A stretch of 64,000 nt of DNA from Paramacrobiotus metropolitanus (lineage: Eukaryota; Tardigrada; Eutardigrada; Parachela; Macrobiotidae), in assembly GCF_019649055.1 (NCBI RefSeq), contig NW_026570272.1, positions 1-64,000 of the forward strand, in the 5' to 3' direction. Shown piece by piece: positions 16,444 to 28,553 of this stretch. Position numbers and translations under genes: made by a program. The notes under the pieces are model-generated. The model was not told where the DNA came from, searched no databases, and worked only from the letters and a program-made list of their open reading frames with translations. Within the stretch, counting starts at the first letter, position 1. Each line of letters begins with the position of its first letter.

Positions 16444-19400
16444 CTAAAAACCCAGCTTGAAAAAGTATGCCCACCCTGTGGTCGGTAAATTGGTATCGCG
16501 TCCCGTTAAAGTAATTGAGAGCGTGATATTATCCATTACGACGGGGTTTGCGATGGCAAAAGCTCGCTGTACTGCATCCAAGATTTTACCGGCATCCTGC
16601 AAAGAAACCCAATCTGAAATTTTTCGATCGGCATGCCATCGAAACCAGGAGTCAAACCATAGATGTACTTATTTCAAAAATTCAACAAAGCTCTAGATCT
16701 CTCATGGTAAAGTCTTCAACAGCTTCAACATGTTGACTCTTTCCTCCGTGCACTTACCGGCGGGTTAAATGCGAATACGGAAGGTTTCGACATCCGTTCG
16801 ACGTACAAGGTGAACGCTGCCGTAACGGGACACGTCAGCTCTTCGACCGGTAAGGGAAGCAACTGAGTCTCTCCTCTGCAGTTGCGTAGCGTCGCTGCTT
16901 TAATCGTATCCTCCCGGGAATCCTGTGCAGGATACCGCGTCAGTCTGTATGGAGAACTCGCCGGTAATAATACGCGAAACTGAAAACCATCGAGCTTGCG
17001 GTAGATTGTAGCAGAATGCAATAATCTGCCATCCACGACGTAAATCCACTGTGGCAGGGTTTTAAAACGCAGGGTCACAACAAAGTTAACCACCCAGCCA
17101 TTCGGATCGAAGTCCCAGACACGCACTTCCGCCGAGCAGTTCGACGCTGAAAGGGTAAATAGTGTATAGTTTGCCGTTGCTGGTCTATGCAAAACTCACT
17201 GTTGCCGACATTCAGTTGTGATGTCATTAACGCCTGGAGTCCCGGTAACCATTGGACATTCAGGGGGCGGTCCAGGTACAGACGGAACGAATAGGCCGGG
17301 TTCACTGGCATCATCATGCCCAAGACGGATGGGTAGTAGCGATCGGTATGGTTGTTCAGTGGAGACAAATCAATACCGAGGAGACGGAATCGTCTGCCGT
17401 TTTTCTTCTGCACGATGAGAAGGAACGGAAAGCGCATTGCCCGCACACTGCTCGAAACAAAGGCGGGTGTTGTAGTGATGACACATTTCGCAAGCCGGCA
17501 AGGTGCACGCACAAGATGCACGCACCATAAATTGCACGATGTCTGCAGCGTGCACTCTATAAATCTATATAGTGCAATCCATATACTGTAAATCTACAAA
17601 ATCTACTCTACAATTTACATTTACATTACACTATAAATCCCTTCGCATCGCATGCGACACCGCTGCCTCTTATATGTACGAGTACTGATTCTACTGATGT
17701 ACAGTCCATTTCCGAATTTTTGGTTCAGAGGTGAAGACAAGGGCTTGAAAGCAAGCACAGTGCGCATACAACCACATTCACTACAGCAAGTCTGGACCAA
17801 AAGCTAGTAGGTACAAGCTTGTCCCGTAATTTCTATCGCACCAACACAGCGAAGAGTATTAATTCAAGGGTTTCGCGCAAAAATACACGCGTCCTTACCT
17901 TTACGATAGAAGCTACAGGATAAGCTTGCATATTCGTGCGCTTCGAAGTAAATTAAGTATTCGAAACCGAAATATCTCAACAGCGTTGAAAATTTGCCCC
18001 TACTCAGAATAAGTGCCATTGCTCTTGTATGGCACGATGCCCGGCTCCAAATTTCCAAAATGGATTTCCACATCGTCCACGCGCGCATCGCCGCAATCTC
18101 GTCTACGCCCTCTTTGAACAATTCCCATCACATCCGCCTTCAACTGGTCGGTGTCAAAAACGCCGGATGTAGCATTTGCCCGCAGGTACGCGGAGTCGCG
18201 TGCAGTATACGCGGTGGTCGCGGGATACTTCTGACCGTCGTATGCTGCCAGACCCTTGTCCTGCAGGCGCCGTTTAAAATCGTCCATGGAAAGCGGAACG
18301 ATTCGCGAGGAATTCGCAGAGGAGATAGCATCGGTCACGGGCGGTGGCATAACATAGCAAACCGACATCAGCGGTGACCTGCATATGTGCAAAATATTTG
18401 TAACAGCAGTTGCCAATTGCCATCAATGCACACAGAAAGGGCAAACGGGACACACTGCTTTTTTTAAAAGGTAAAGTTTTAAAGATTAATCAAACGATCA
18501 ACCTCTCCATTCTCGAGTTAAGGAAGTTGGCCCGGTACATGGTGTCAAAAATAGGATACATACACCAAAACTTTCGCTTTCGCGCACTCCGTCGAATCGC
18601 TTTCTTCCGAATCTCTTGGCACGAATGTTAAGAAAAGCACATAGTAACAATCACTGGTCACTTCATTTTACGAATTTTCGGTCCATAAAACGCACTAATT
18701 CGCTTAAAACTGGCCCGGAAAAGCTTCAAGTTATTCTACTAATGGATGCAAAAATATACTAATCCGCCAAAATATTTCTCTAGTCGGTAATGATTCGGCG
18801 ATCAAGTTATAGCTGGCGCTTACCCGTCTGGAGAAAAGTACAAGGACCCGTTTTCAATGTTCAGGATTTGGGCGTGTACCGCTGTCCAGTTGCTTTTCTC
18901 TAAAACGTTATACGGATTAGCGCACCGGTTGATTCTTTTTGTTAAGCTGAACTGATGCCTGTTCAGTTTTAATGATTGGATGTACATACATAAACAGTGG
19001 ACGACAAAATTGTCTAGCACTTATGTACTTAATCCCAAAACGCGCGTAACCAGGCATTTCCTATACTCAAACAACTAAATTTGGAACTGGCCATCGGCTT
19101 GTTGACTTAGACACTTGCACCTTGCGCATTTCCAAACGAAAATCATCGACCAATATCTCAAACGAATACCATCGACCAATATCTGAAACGAATGAGGAAA
19201 AAATTTCCAAAAAATTTGATACCAAACAAGTTGCTTTTCATGAGATTTAAGAAAAAATCGACGGATATCAAGATCCTCGTAGACATAGCATAGGATTTGA
19301 ATCCGCGGTTTGGTTTAAGATTCCACACAGAAATCGTACGCTTTGTCTACGACAAACTAAAATGGCTCGATTTTCTCTCAGATTTTCATAAAAGATGACC

Positions 19401-20230
19401 AATTTTGGTATCGAAATTCTTGAAATTTTTTCCTCTTTCTTTTGAGAGATCAGCTGATGGTTTTTGTTGGGTAATGCGTAAAGAGCAATTAATCAAATTC
19501 TTGCGCGTTTCCTGTTTATTGGTCATTCGGTCCCGGACCGAATGTGACACAATTTGGACGTCCACTGTACAGTCGCGAAGGGGCTGTTACTCCACCAAGC
19601 TGTTTTTTTAGTCGTCAAGACGTCAAGTACTCAGATTAGTAATGTCGTGGAAGTCATACCGAGACTTGGTAGCCAAGCATAGGTGATTGCATCCTGCAGC
19701 TCGGTTACGGTGCGGTTGTTAATCTGTAGCGTCACATAGTGCCGCAGCAGCGACTCCTTCACTTCGAGGTACGTCTCGAAAGGCTGCGAGAAGGACGGCC
19801 GTGTATCGAAGCGTATGCCGACCACTCCAGCTAGATCGGAAAAGTCATCGCGTCCCCCTGTTGCATTACGCAGTTCCGTGTCCGACAGTTCCGAGTTCGG
19901 ACAGAGGTCAAATGTTCCGGGCAGAATACTGTCGTCTCCTAAATCAAAAGTTTATGCACCAGTATCTTTCTTATGCACAAATCACATGCCGACATTTCAG
20001 GTAAATCAAAACGAAAAATTGAAACACAATTACGTTACTAGATTTAACATTGCACGAAATAATTTTTCAGCCGGTCGCTTGCACTCGTCAGGATTAGATT
20101 TACCTAATTCGCTGGCGGTGATGCGGGTCGACAAACTGATCGGTAAAGTTATCAGAACAGAAATAAAAAATAATAACATAATCTTCGGTACGCCACGAAA
20201 TCGGCCCAATTGCTGTAGCGTAATATCCAT
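16444..20230 (-). CDS. G1: unrecognised secreted or membrane glycoprotein, 7 exons, intact
   Basis: Exons on the minus strand: 20,230-20,104; 19,938-19,660; 18,899-18,824; 18,378-18,004; 17,447-17,200; 17,146-16,758; 16,596-16,444. They sum to 1,647 nt, an exact multiple of three, giving 548 residues. All introns have GT/AG ends; intron 5 is only 53 nt. The N-terminus has a hydrophobic stretch (IMLLFFISVLITLPISL) that could be a signal peptide or anchor. Several N-glycosylation sequons (NAT, NRT, NWT, NGS, NSS, NGT) and conserved cysteines suggest an extracellular protein. Conserved segments include LPGTFDLCPN, FETYLEVKE, NWTAVHAQILNIENG, NHTDRYY and AEVRVWDFDPNG. I do not recognise the family. 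A broken tandem paralog (G2) lies just upstream. Confidence 0.75.
17147..17199 (-). other. 53-nt intron in G1
   Basis: Donor GTGAGT and acceptor CCCTTTCAG. Removing it joins frames in phase 1 and keeps an Asn-Thr-Ser sequon. The paralog G2 has the equivalent intron of 62 nt at 21,958-22,019, which argues against a frameshift. Confidence 0.8.
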
Positions 20231-20280
20231 GTTGAAAAAATAATCGAATAACTGTTGTATCAGCAAGTTACAACCAGAAA

Positions 20281-21500
20281 TAAAATATTAGCCGGTATAT
20301 TCACAAGCTGTGATCGTACACGGATGTATGCATCCGTTCAGAGCACGCCGTTGGCGCTAGCCCTAGGAATGTCAATAATTCATTTTGAGTTCCGGCTATT
20401 CCGGTGATAATAATCAGCGTTTTGAGATTTGCTGGCGCCTTGTTTTAGACGCAGCCTTAATCGGTTAATTACATGCTAACTTTACATCAGAAGCGGTTTT
20501 AATACTGGAAAGCAACTCAATCATTGTTACGGAAAACGGTATTAAGCGTTTCTGAAATCTATTCGAACCTGTTGAGCATCGGCTATGTTATAAAATAACG
20601 CTTTTTGCGAATCCTGAGTGGTTGCCGTTCAATTAAGCGATTGCTTCTCTCCTCAGGCGCACAGAATTAATAAGAATGCTGCTTGTTTTCTTTCTGCAGT
20701 GTGTGGGTTAAAGGTAGTGACGATGACAAATTGCCCCTGCGGAATTGTTCAATGTAGACATGCTTCCTAGAACAGTCGAATGACTATTGTTACTTGCAGC
20801 TTCGTTAAGTGACCCGAGCCGGAGTTAGCACAGTAGGATTTAACCGGAAACAGAGTACTGAATACGCTCGTACTTTCCTGTATAAAGAAGAGCGCCGGGC
20901 GCTTTCGTCATCATTCATCATTTTGAGTTAATCGAAGAAGCTTAGCTACCGTCAATGCGGCGTAGCAACGCCTGTTGAACCTCGAGTGGTCAACATCGTA
21001 GAAGATCAACTGCCATAGGGTGTGTCACAATTGCCTTGGAGAAACGGGCTATGACTGGCTTGGGATGTGACATGCATGGACGCAGTTGCTTTTTCTAATG
21101 TCATCAGCAGCAGTACCAAGGCATGCAGAAGCAGCCAAAAAAGCCGATGAAAAAGGCGCCGGAAATATGAATACTGTATTTAGCCAACGATTACATGGTT
21201 GTTTCTTTCGCTTTTAGGACTTTCGGCGTTATTGTCCCTGCATGTCTACAGCTTCTGCGCGAACTAGGTACACGGTTACTGGGTGATGATGCTCGTACGA
21301 GTTTTTGCTGCAGCGACTTAGCAATTTAGATAAAGCAGGGAAGAGCGTTTTCCATAGCCTTGACCGTCCCACGTTCTAACGGTCTTAATGCTGTTTAGTG
21401 CACTACTTTGTTTTATAATGTTTTTAACATTATACAACATTCACCCCTTTATTAGACCCATGCAGCTGAGAACCGGACAGTCCGGTGGATTTTAACAAAG
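20281..21500. repeat. Duplicated 5' flank of G1 (copy U1), with TATA box
   Basis: About 1.2 kb that is repeated, same orientation, at 23,700-24,050 plus 27,290-28,310. Together with G1 and G2 this shows a tandem duplication of gene plus flank. A plus-strand TATAAA at 20,881-20,886 is conserved in the other copy, each followed by a GC-rich GCCGG-GCGCTTTC segment. No intact ORF in this copy. Confidence 0.75.
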
Positions 21501-21669
21501 GGGCAGTTTTCTATTATAACATTCACCTTTCTATAACTACAGCATACACCTGACAGTACGAAACGGCATCAAAAATTGAAGAAAACCAGATATTCCTTCT
21601 GAAGCATAAACTGCCAGTAACACTACAATGTCCCTACGTAACAAACACCTCTTAACAACATTAAGAGAG

Positions 21670-23681
21670 CTAAGAACGGTGTACGCGTTTTACTGTATGG
21701 CGAGTCAATGCTTCAATCACTTCCTTCCATTCATCCGATACAGCATTCGTGGTGAGTCTGTAGGGATCACTATCCGGTGATAAGCGCAGCTCTAGACCAT
21801 CGAGTTTGCGACAGATTATGGCCGAGTGCGACATTCTGGCATCCGGGGCGTGCAGCATCCATGGTTGGGGTGTATAAAGCAGAATGACAAAAAAAGTTAA
21901 TAGCCGAACCATTCGGATCAAAGTCCCAGACGCGCACTTCCGCCGAGCAGTTAGACGCTGAAAGAGCAAACATTCTGGTTCACCATACCATACAGCTGCA
22001 ATGTCGCAGTTAAATTCACCATTGCCGGTTTGATTCAGTTGTGATGTCATCAAAGCCTCCAGTCGCGGTAGCCACTGGACATTCATAGGCCGATTCAGGT
22101 ACATACGGAATGACCAGACCGGATTCGCTGGCGGCATGTCCAAGTGGAGATAGTAGCGATCGGTATGGTTGGTCAGCGGGGTCAAATCGATATCGCGGAT
22201 ACGGAATCTTTTACCGTTTTTCCGCTGAATGATGATAAGGAGAGGAAAGCGCATTGCCCGAACACTAATCGAAACAAAAACAACCGGTGTTGCAGTGGCA
22301 GCAGTGCTTACACACTTCAGAGTTGTTCGCAGAGCGTGCAATTTAGATAATTTTATTTTTTCGGCAAAATAATCTTGCATAAATATGGGTTTTCCTGTTT
22401 TATGTATGCTCGAATAATTTTACTACAGTATAGCGTAACGGTGTTGAAAAACCGCACTTACTCAGAATAAGTGCCGTTCGTTCTCAATGGCACGATGCCC
22501 GGCTCCAGATTTCCAAGATAAATTTCCACATCCTTCACGCTCGCATCGCCGCATTTCTGTCGACGCTTTTCTTGAACAATTCCCAGCACATTCGCCTTCA
22601 ACTGGTCCGTATCAAAAACGCCGGATGCAGAATTTGCCCGCAGGTAAGCGAAGGTTGGCGAAGCGGTGGGATAATAATAATAATATCATAATATATCGGA
22701 CCGTCGTATGCTGGTAGACCTTTCCTCTCCAGTCGCCGCATAATATCGTCGACGGAAGGTGGAACGATTCGGGAGGAATTCGCAGAGGATAGCGCACCGG
22801 TCACGGGTGGCAAAATATAGCAAATCGACATCAGCGGTGATCTGCATATTCGAAAAATAAAAACTGGTCCGAAAACACCTATTATTTCAACCACGTATGG
22901 ATAGCTTAGTTAGATATCGATTTCGCACGATGGGTCATGTCATATCTTTCTGGCGGTTACCCGTTTGCAGAAAAATGCCAGGTCCCATTTTCAATATTTA
23001 AGATTTGAGCGTGGTTCGCTGTCCAGTTACTTCTCTCTAGAACACACGTATTAGTCAGGGGATTAGTGATGACGTAGTAAAGTCGTACCGAGACTGGGGA
23101 GCCAAGCATAGGTGAGTGCATCCTCCATCTCGTTTACAGTTCGGTTGTTAATCCGCAGCGCCACATAGTGCTGGAGCGCTGACTCCTTCACTTCGAGGTA
23201 CGTCTCGAAATGCTGCATGATGTAAGGCCGTGTGTTGAACCGTATGCTGGCCACACTAAGAAGATCGCGAACGGCATCTTCGTGACCTTGTCCCGGTGTT
23301 GCACTGAGCATTTCCGTGTCCGACGCATTTGGACACAGGTTAAACGTCCCCGGCAGGAATTCGTCCTCTCCTAAAATAAGTTTTTGTGCGCCACTGACTG
23401 TATGGACAATCACATGCCGACACTTCTGATTACGTTGCGGGTGGATATAGACTGCACAAAAATAATTTATTGATTCCGTAGTTTGCACTGGGCAAACGAT
23501 AATACTGACCTAATTCGCCTGGAATCCACGTGTTATTGAGGAGAGGACGTGTGAGCTCGTTGCCGGTTATGATGTCAGTCGACAAAGTAATCGGTAAAGC
23601 TACCAGGGTCGAAAGAAAAACTAGTGACTTAAATTTCGATACGCTAGGAAATTGGATTGATCGTTCTAGCATCTTATCCAT
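21670..23681 (-). pseudogene. G2: broken tandem paralog of G1
   Basis: Exons equivalent to G1: 23,681-23,510; 23,370-23,089; 23,036-22,961; 22,841-22,462; 22,264-22,020; 21,957 to about 21,690. Exon 3 is the same length as in G1 (76 nt) and the introns fall at the same places. Two lesions break the frame. In exon 4 an ATT microsatellite (about 22,672-22,695) replaces the segment after AYDG and shifts the frame; the G1-like frame resumes at SGVFDTDQLKA. In exon 6 a run of seven T (A-run 21,889-21,895 on plus) is one longer than the frame requires. The last G1 exon has no clear counterpart. Signal-anchor-like N-terminus and sequons are conserved. Confidence 0.72.
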
Positions 23682-24204
23682 GTTGTAGATAGTAATATTT
23701 AAGTAGTAAGTAATATTTGCATTACCGGTGCGTCAGCAAGCTACAAACTGGCATTAGCCGGTACAGGAATGTTCTTGTTATGCAGTTATTTATACGCATC
23801 CGTTCAGCATACGCCGTTGGCATCGATATGTCAGCTGTTCACTTTGAATTCCGGCTCAACTTATAGTGCTCACAATAACTGGTAGTTGCAGAGGAAGCCA
23901 TCCTCGGTTGACATTCGAAACGATTCATTGTTTATTGTTTTCTGGGGAAACAACTCAATCACGGTTGAGGGAAACGCTGTTAAACACTTCTGCGGCTTTT
24001 TTGTGCAGTATGTAACGCTTTTTCGGAATCCTATTGGTTGCCGGTAATTATCCGTCTTGTTTGTTTGTTTGTTTGTTTAATCAGCTTAACGTCTACAACA
24101 ATCAGGACAATCCTGCACGAGGTTGTAGACTACCAGAAGAGAATGTGCTTTCATATAAACGAAAGCACGGCACATAACAAAACAGTCAACAGTTCATCAG
24201 AAAT

Positions 24205-26505
24205 TTACAACAAAGGATAGTGTTCAGCATTAAGGAAACGTTTAGTCCAGCGTAATTCCGTCCATTTGATGCGATCCAAACTGGCGCCGAAACAGGCGAT
24301 GCTTGAATGCGACTCTTGAGGAAGTTTCAGCTCGTTCCAAAGCTGCGACATAAGGAATGCGAAGCTCCTTTCACTTAGCAAGGTCCGTCCGTTTGAACTT
24401 GTCCTTGAGGGTTCCACTGCATACGGATGTTCGTCCAGGGCGGTGGCAAGGCGCGTTCTTCCTGCAACACATTGAGAAACGGCAGCAAACTTTTCACGAA
24501 GCTTAAAAAACTTTTCGCCGTAAGGGACAAGGCTAAAAACGATTTTGTACACGAGAAGAAGTGACTTTTTAATGCGGTTAAGCAACAGCGAGTTATACTT
24601 AGCCAGTCGTAACACTTCGGGGTATTGGAAACTGCAAGGTCCTAAACGAATAGTCTTTAGGAAGCGATACTGACATTTTTCAACGAGGTCAATTAACAAC
24701 TTCTGCTGACAGAATGCGATTGTGCTACCGTAATCAGCGATCGGCTTAACGAGCGAATCGTACAACTTTTTCCTAGCTGCACTATTCTGATATGGAAACA
24801 GAGCGTTCAGGTACCGGATTCGTTTCCTTATCCTACTTGCCAAATTTTCGCTGTGGTATTTCCAGTTTAGGTGGCGGTCAAGGTAGATTCCTAGATATTT
24901 TGCATTTTCCGCATTCGGTATACTCTCGTTGTTGATAAAGTACACACTACCTTGCAACTTAGCGCGCTTTTTCGTGAAACGGATATGCGTCGATTTTTTA
25001 GGATTAAATTTTAACTGATGATCGGCAGCATATTTCAAGACTGTATCTAGGGAAGACTGCAGATTCTGTTCGTCTTGTACTGACTCTATTTTCTGCAAAA
25101 CACACATATCATCGGCAAAAACAAGTATTTCGCTGTCACCAGGCAGATCATCTATGTCATTCGTAATGCATAAGAACATCTGCGGGCCTATTTTCGACCC
25201 TTGAGGTACGCCGCTTGTGACATTCTTAACAGAGGAAATCATACCGTTTATGATCACAGCCTGGGATCTGCCTTGCAAGTAGTCACTTAGCAAGTCTATT
25301 AAATTTTCATGCACATCTAGATTACGTAGCTTTGTGATTACAGTTGCATGGTCGACTCTGTCGAAAGCATTACTGCAGTCCAGAAAAACACAATCAACAT
25401 CGATTCCATTATCAATGAAGTTCATGACTTTCTGAACTAGGATCTGGCATAACAATTCAGGAGAGTGCTTTTTTCGGTAGCCGAATTGATAATTTCTGAT
25501 CAACCTGTTAGCGGTCAAGTGCGACGTCAGTTTATCATTGATGATTGTCTCTAAAACCTTTGAAAGGGGGTGAAGACAACTGACAGGCCGCCAGTTTTTT
25601 GGTATCGTAAGGTCACTCGACTGTTTTGGGACAGGAGTGACGAAGGATAGCTTCCAAGTTTCAGGAAATTTTCGTTCGAGAAAACAATTATTAAATAAAA
25701 TTCTTAACGGCGTTATTAAGGCGGAACCACATGCTATTATTAACTGATTCGTGAGAATGAACGGGCCACTGCTTTTCGACACGTCTACCGCTTTTAAAAC
25801 ATTCCATACATCATTGTCAGTTACAAAAATGTTTTCTGTTAAACGGTTTCTGCAAGTTATTATGTTTCCTGAGCAGTGGGAAGAGCACGGAACAAGGGTG
25901 CTGACGTAGTGTGAATTTAAAACATCTGCTTTCTCTCCGTTGGTAGTGGCAACATGGCTTCCATACCGTAGTATTGGCATACTATCCCTATCCACACTTT
26001 TTCTTACAAACGACCAAAACTTTTTTGGGTTTGTTCGCGAAGCTGTTGCAATATCCTGAAGCTTTCGGTTCATGAAATTTCTTATCAGTACATCACATTT
26101 TCGAGCGTGTTTTTTCCAGTTGCTTCTTAACTTCGTCTTACGTTCACCGGTACTTGCATCTACGTAACGCTTGTGCGCGGTATCGTGCATTCGGATCGCA
26201 CGCTTTAAAGGAAGAGGATACGTAATATCAAATCGCTTTGGAGTAAGCTTTATTCTTTCGAAAAACTTAAAAGCTTTGTCAACAATTTCGTCCTCAATTT
26301 TAACTGCCACTTCAGTACAGTTTCTATTTGATAAAATTACAGTCCAGTCAATTTCAAAAAGTGCATTACGGAAGGGCAAAACACGCTGGCGAAATTTTCC
26401 ATACAAACTTGTAAGATTCTTGTGATTTATTTTTCGGTAAAAGAACACTGAACGATATTCCATCGTGATCGTTAGTGCTTGCTGGTGGGCTGCAAGCACC
26501 GACAT
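24205..26505 (-). CDS. LINE L1 reverse transcriptase
   Basis: A 766-residue frame. RT blocks are clear: KNWRPVSCLHPLSKVLE, YQFGYRKKHS, VFLDCSNAFDRVDHA, GVPQGS and the catalytic FADD (VFADDMCVLQK). The C-terminal part has NALFPYQNSAARKKLYDSL and DEHPYAVEP, shared with the other LINE copies here. The enzyme performs target-primed reverse transcription. No stop codons interrupt RT. The first 40 or so residues are out of frame with the endonuclease, so the true protein would begin in the upstream frames. Confidence 0.9.
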   Translation of the reverse strand: MSVLAAHQQALTITMEYRSVFFYRKINHKNLTSLYGKFRQRVLPFRNALFEIDWTVILSNRNCTEVAVKIEDEIVDKAFKFFERIKLTPKRFDITYPLPLKRAIRMHDTAHKRYVDASTGERKTKLRSNWKKHARKCDVLIRNFMNRKLQDIATASRTNPKKFWSFVRKSVDRDSMPILRYGSHVATTNGEKADVLNSHYVSTLVPCSSHCSGNIITCRNRLTENIFVTDNDVWNVLKAVDVSKSSGPFILTNQLIIACGSALITPLRILFNNCFLERKFPETWKLSFVTPVPKQSSDLTIPKNWRPVSCLHPLSKVLETIINDKLTSHLTANRLIRNYQFGYRKKHSPELLCQILVQKVMNFIDNGIDVDCVFLDCSNAFDRVDHATVITKLRNLDVHENLIDLLSDYLQGRSQAVIINGMISSVKNVTSGVPQGSKIGPQMFLCITNDIDDLPGDSEILVFADDMCVLQKIESVQDEQNLQSSLDTVLKYAADHQLKFNPKKSTHIRFTKKRAKLQGSVYFINNESIPNAENAKYLGIYLDRHLNWKYHSENLASRIRKRIRYLNALFPYQNSAARKKLYDSLVKPIADYGSTIAFCQQKLLIDLVEKCQYRFLKTIRLGPCSFQYPEVLRLAKYNSLLLNRIKKSLLLVYKIVFSLVPYGEKFFKLREKFAAVSQCVAGRTRLATALDEHPYAVEPSRTSSNGRTLLSERSFAFLMSQLWNELKLPQESHSSIACFGASLDRIKWTELRWTKRFLNAEHYPLL

Positions 26506-27075
26506 AATCGATGTACCATTTAGTTGGAACGATAACCAAATCTAAAACACTGTTGATACGAGTCGGAAAAGTTACAATTTGTTTCAGATTAAATTCTTTT
26601 AACGATTTTAACAAATGCTGTCCATGCACAGTATTTGACGTTAATGCTTGCCAGTTAATTTTGGGACAATTAAAATCCCCCATCAGTAGAAGCCGCTGCA
26701 TATCGTTTTCGACAAACTTTTCGCTCAAATGTTCAAGAAAACGTGGTAGTATTTCCGCAATCTTATCAGGGGAGCCATAAAATACACCAGCAATTACGTT
26801 AATACTGCTAATCTCAACCGCAACAAATTCAATGTCATCTCTCTCAAGGTCCGACCGTCTTTGTCCAGCCAAACATTTTTGACAATTAGAGCAACACCAC
26901 CACCTGACCTACCGATACGTTCTCGACGAAAAACATTAAACATTCTGCCGTCTCTAAATAGCTTATCGGGCAACCCAGGCTTATCTTTGGTCTCAGTCAG
27001 ACCTACAATATCTTGACCTGTGCAAAACATTTTTACTTCTTCTGATTTAGTTGAAATTCCGTTGATATTACACAA
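26366..27075 (-). pseudogene. LINE L1 apurinic-type endonuclease, frameshifted
   Basis: Endonuclease motifs occur in two frames: CNINGISTKSEEVK and DIVGLTETKDK with GRSGGGVAL (27,075-26,794), then LLMGDFNCPKINW and the NDHDGISF active-site region (26,872-26,430). The frame changes near 26,850 and again near 26,440 before RT. The catalytic His and Asp are present. Frames must be joined to make an enzyme, so this copy is probably dead. Confidence 0.75.
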
Positions 27076-27289
27076 TTTAATGGCTACTTGAGATAACAGG
27101 CGTTTACGATTACATCTGATGTTCGTTCTAGATTTCAGTGATCTGAGTTTAAATTACCGTTATTACCGTTATTCTGGCCGCCCGCTGGCTTTGGAAAATA
27201 TTTCCAAAGTTTAACAGAAATGTTACTCGGCCAGATTTGTGCATTCATACACACAAGTTGTGATCAAAACGTTGTGATCAAACCTTGTA

Positions 27290-28310
27290 ACTCTTGTTCT
27301 CTCCTCAGGCCAGCATGATCATTAATCATGCACTGTCTGCTTTCCTTCTGCAAAGTGTTGGTAAAAGATAGTAGCGATGACACACGATCCTTGCGGAATT
27401 GTTCAATCTAGACATGCATCCTAGAACAGTCGAATGACTACTGTCACTTGCAGATTCGTTAAGTGACCAGAGTCGGAGCCGGCGCAGTAGGATTTAACCG
27501 GAAACAGAGTACGTAAAACGCTCGCGCGTGTCTGACTTTCCTTGTATAAAGAGTGCCGGACGCTTTCATCGTCTTTCATCGTCTTTCGTCATCTTCAGTC
27601 AAGTTATTGGGAGAAGCTAGGTTACACCGTTAACGTGGCGTAGCAATGCCGGTTGAATCAATAAGCTCTTGTTGTTGTAGTCAGTCTCTCTGCTAGTGAG
27701 GTCGTGACCGTTAATAAACCAGCTGCAGTGAAACCAACATCGTAGATGATCGATGGCCAGACGGTGTGTCACATTTGCCTTAAAGAAACAAACTACGACT
27801 GGCTTGGGAAGTGACATGGGTGGACTCACTGGACTGGACACAGTTGGTTTTTCAAATGTCATCAGCAGCAGTACCAAGGCAGGCAGGAGAAGCAGCCCAA
27901 AAACCCGATAAGGAAGGCGCCGGAAATATCCGGAAATATGAATATCTAGCCAACGATTACATGGTTGTTTCTTTAGCTTTTAGGAATTTCGGCGTTGTTG
28001 TCCCTGCATGTCTAAAACCTCTACACGATCTGGGCACACGGCCACTGGGAAGTGACGCTCTTACGAGTTTTTGCTGCGGCGAGTCAGCATTGGAATACAG
28101 CGGGAAGTGCGTTTTCCATAACATTGACCGTCCCACGTTCTACTTTTTAGTGTTTTACTTTGTTTTATTATGTTTTAAAATGTGAGGCTCATAAGCTGGC
28201 TGATTACTAAAGCAATATGAATTCCATCATCGTTACGTATACCCTTATACAACATTCACCCCTTTATTATATAGATGCAGCTGAGAACCGGACGGTCCGA
28301 TGGATTATAA
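27290..28310. repeat. Duplicated 5' flank of G2 (copy U2)
   Basis: Matches 20,640-21,500 in direct orientation with scattered substitutions and an extra segment of about 80 nt near 27,655-27,735. It keeps the plus-strand TATAAA (27,545-27,550). A plus ORF at 27,811-28,185 includes KYEYLANDYMVVSLAFRNFG, faintly like the C-terminal part of the endonuclease-type retroelement at 34 kb; this match is weak. Confidence 0.7.
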
Positions 28311-28369
28311 CGTGGCACGGTTCTTGTTTTGGAACAATTAAGCTTGTTCGGAATTTAATTTCACCCATA

Positions 28370-28553
28370 ACTTCCCAGTCGGATGTTGCGCGCACAAACG
28401 GTTTTCACAACAACATATACGATGCATACCATTTGGCCACAGCATACAATACAACAAAGCGATGCAAAAAAGTGCCTGGGAGATCGGGCATGCGCGAAAG
28501 TGTGTATGTACAGTACCCTTAATTTGAAAACCTTGTACCGGGGGTCACTTCCC
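28370..28553. repeat. TTAA-flanked MITE family, degenerate copy
   Basis: Contains GCGCGCACAAACGGTTTTCACA and CATTTGGCCACAGCAT, like the copies at 12.2, 38.7 and 49.9 kb, and ends GGTCACTTCCC next to TTAA (28,554-28,557). The left end is not identifiable. Confidence 0.5.

Larger units (their letters stand above)
24056..27165 (-). mobile_element. Non-LTR retrotransposon (CR1/Jockey-like LINE), copy L1
   Basis: ORF2 with an endonuclease followed by RT on the minus strand. The 3' end (left) carries a tail of about five AAAC units (24,057-24,079). It lies within the duplicated 5' flank of G2: sequence matching the G1 flank stops at about 24,055 and resumes at about 27,290. ORF1 is missing, so the copy is 5' truncated or lacks a recognisable ORF1. 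The exact 5' end and target-site duplication were not resolved. Confidence 0.88.

Noticed and set aside
17075-17200. Apparent conserved -1 frameshift in G1 and G2
   Set aside because: GT/AG introns of 53 and 62 nt with a phase-1 join explain the frame change in both copies and make the full G1 coding length divisible by three.
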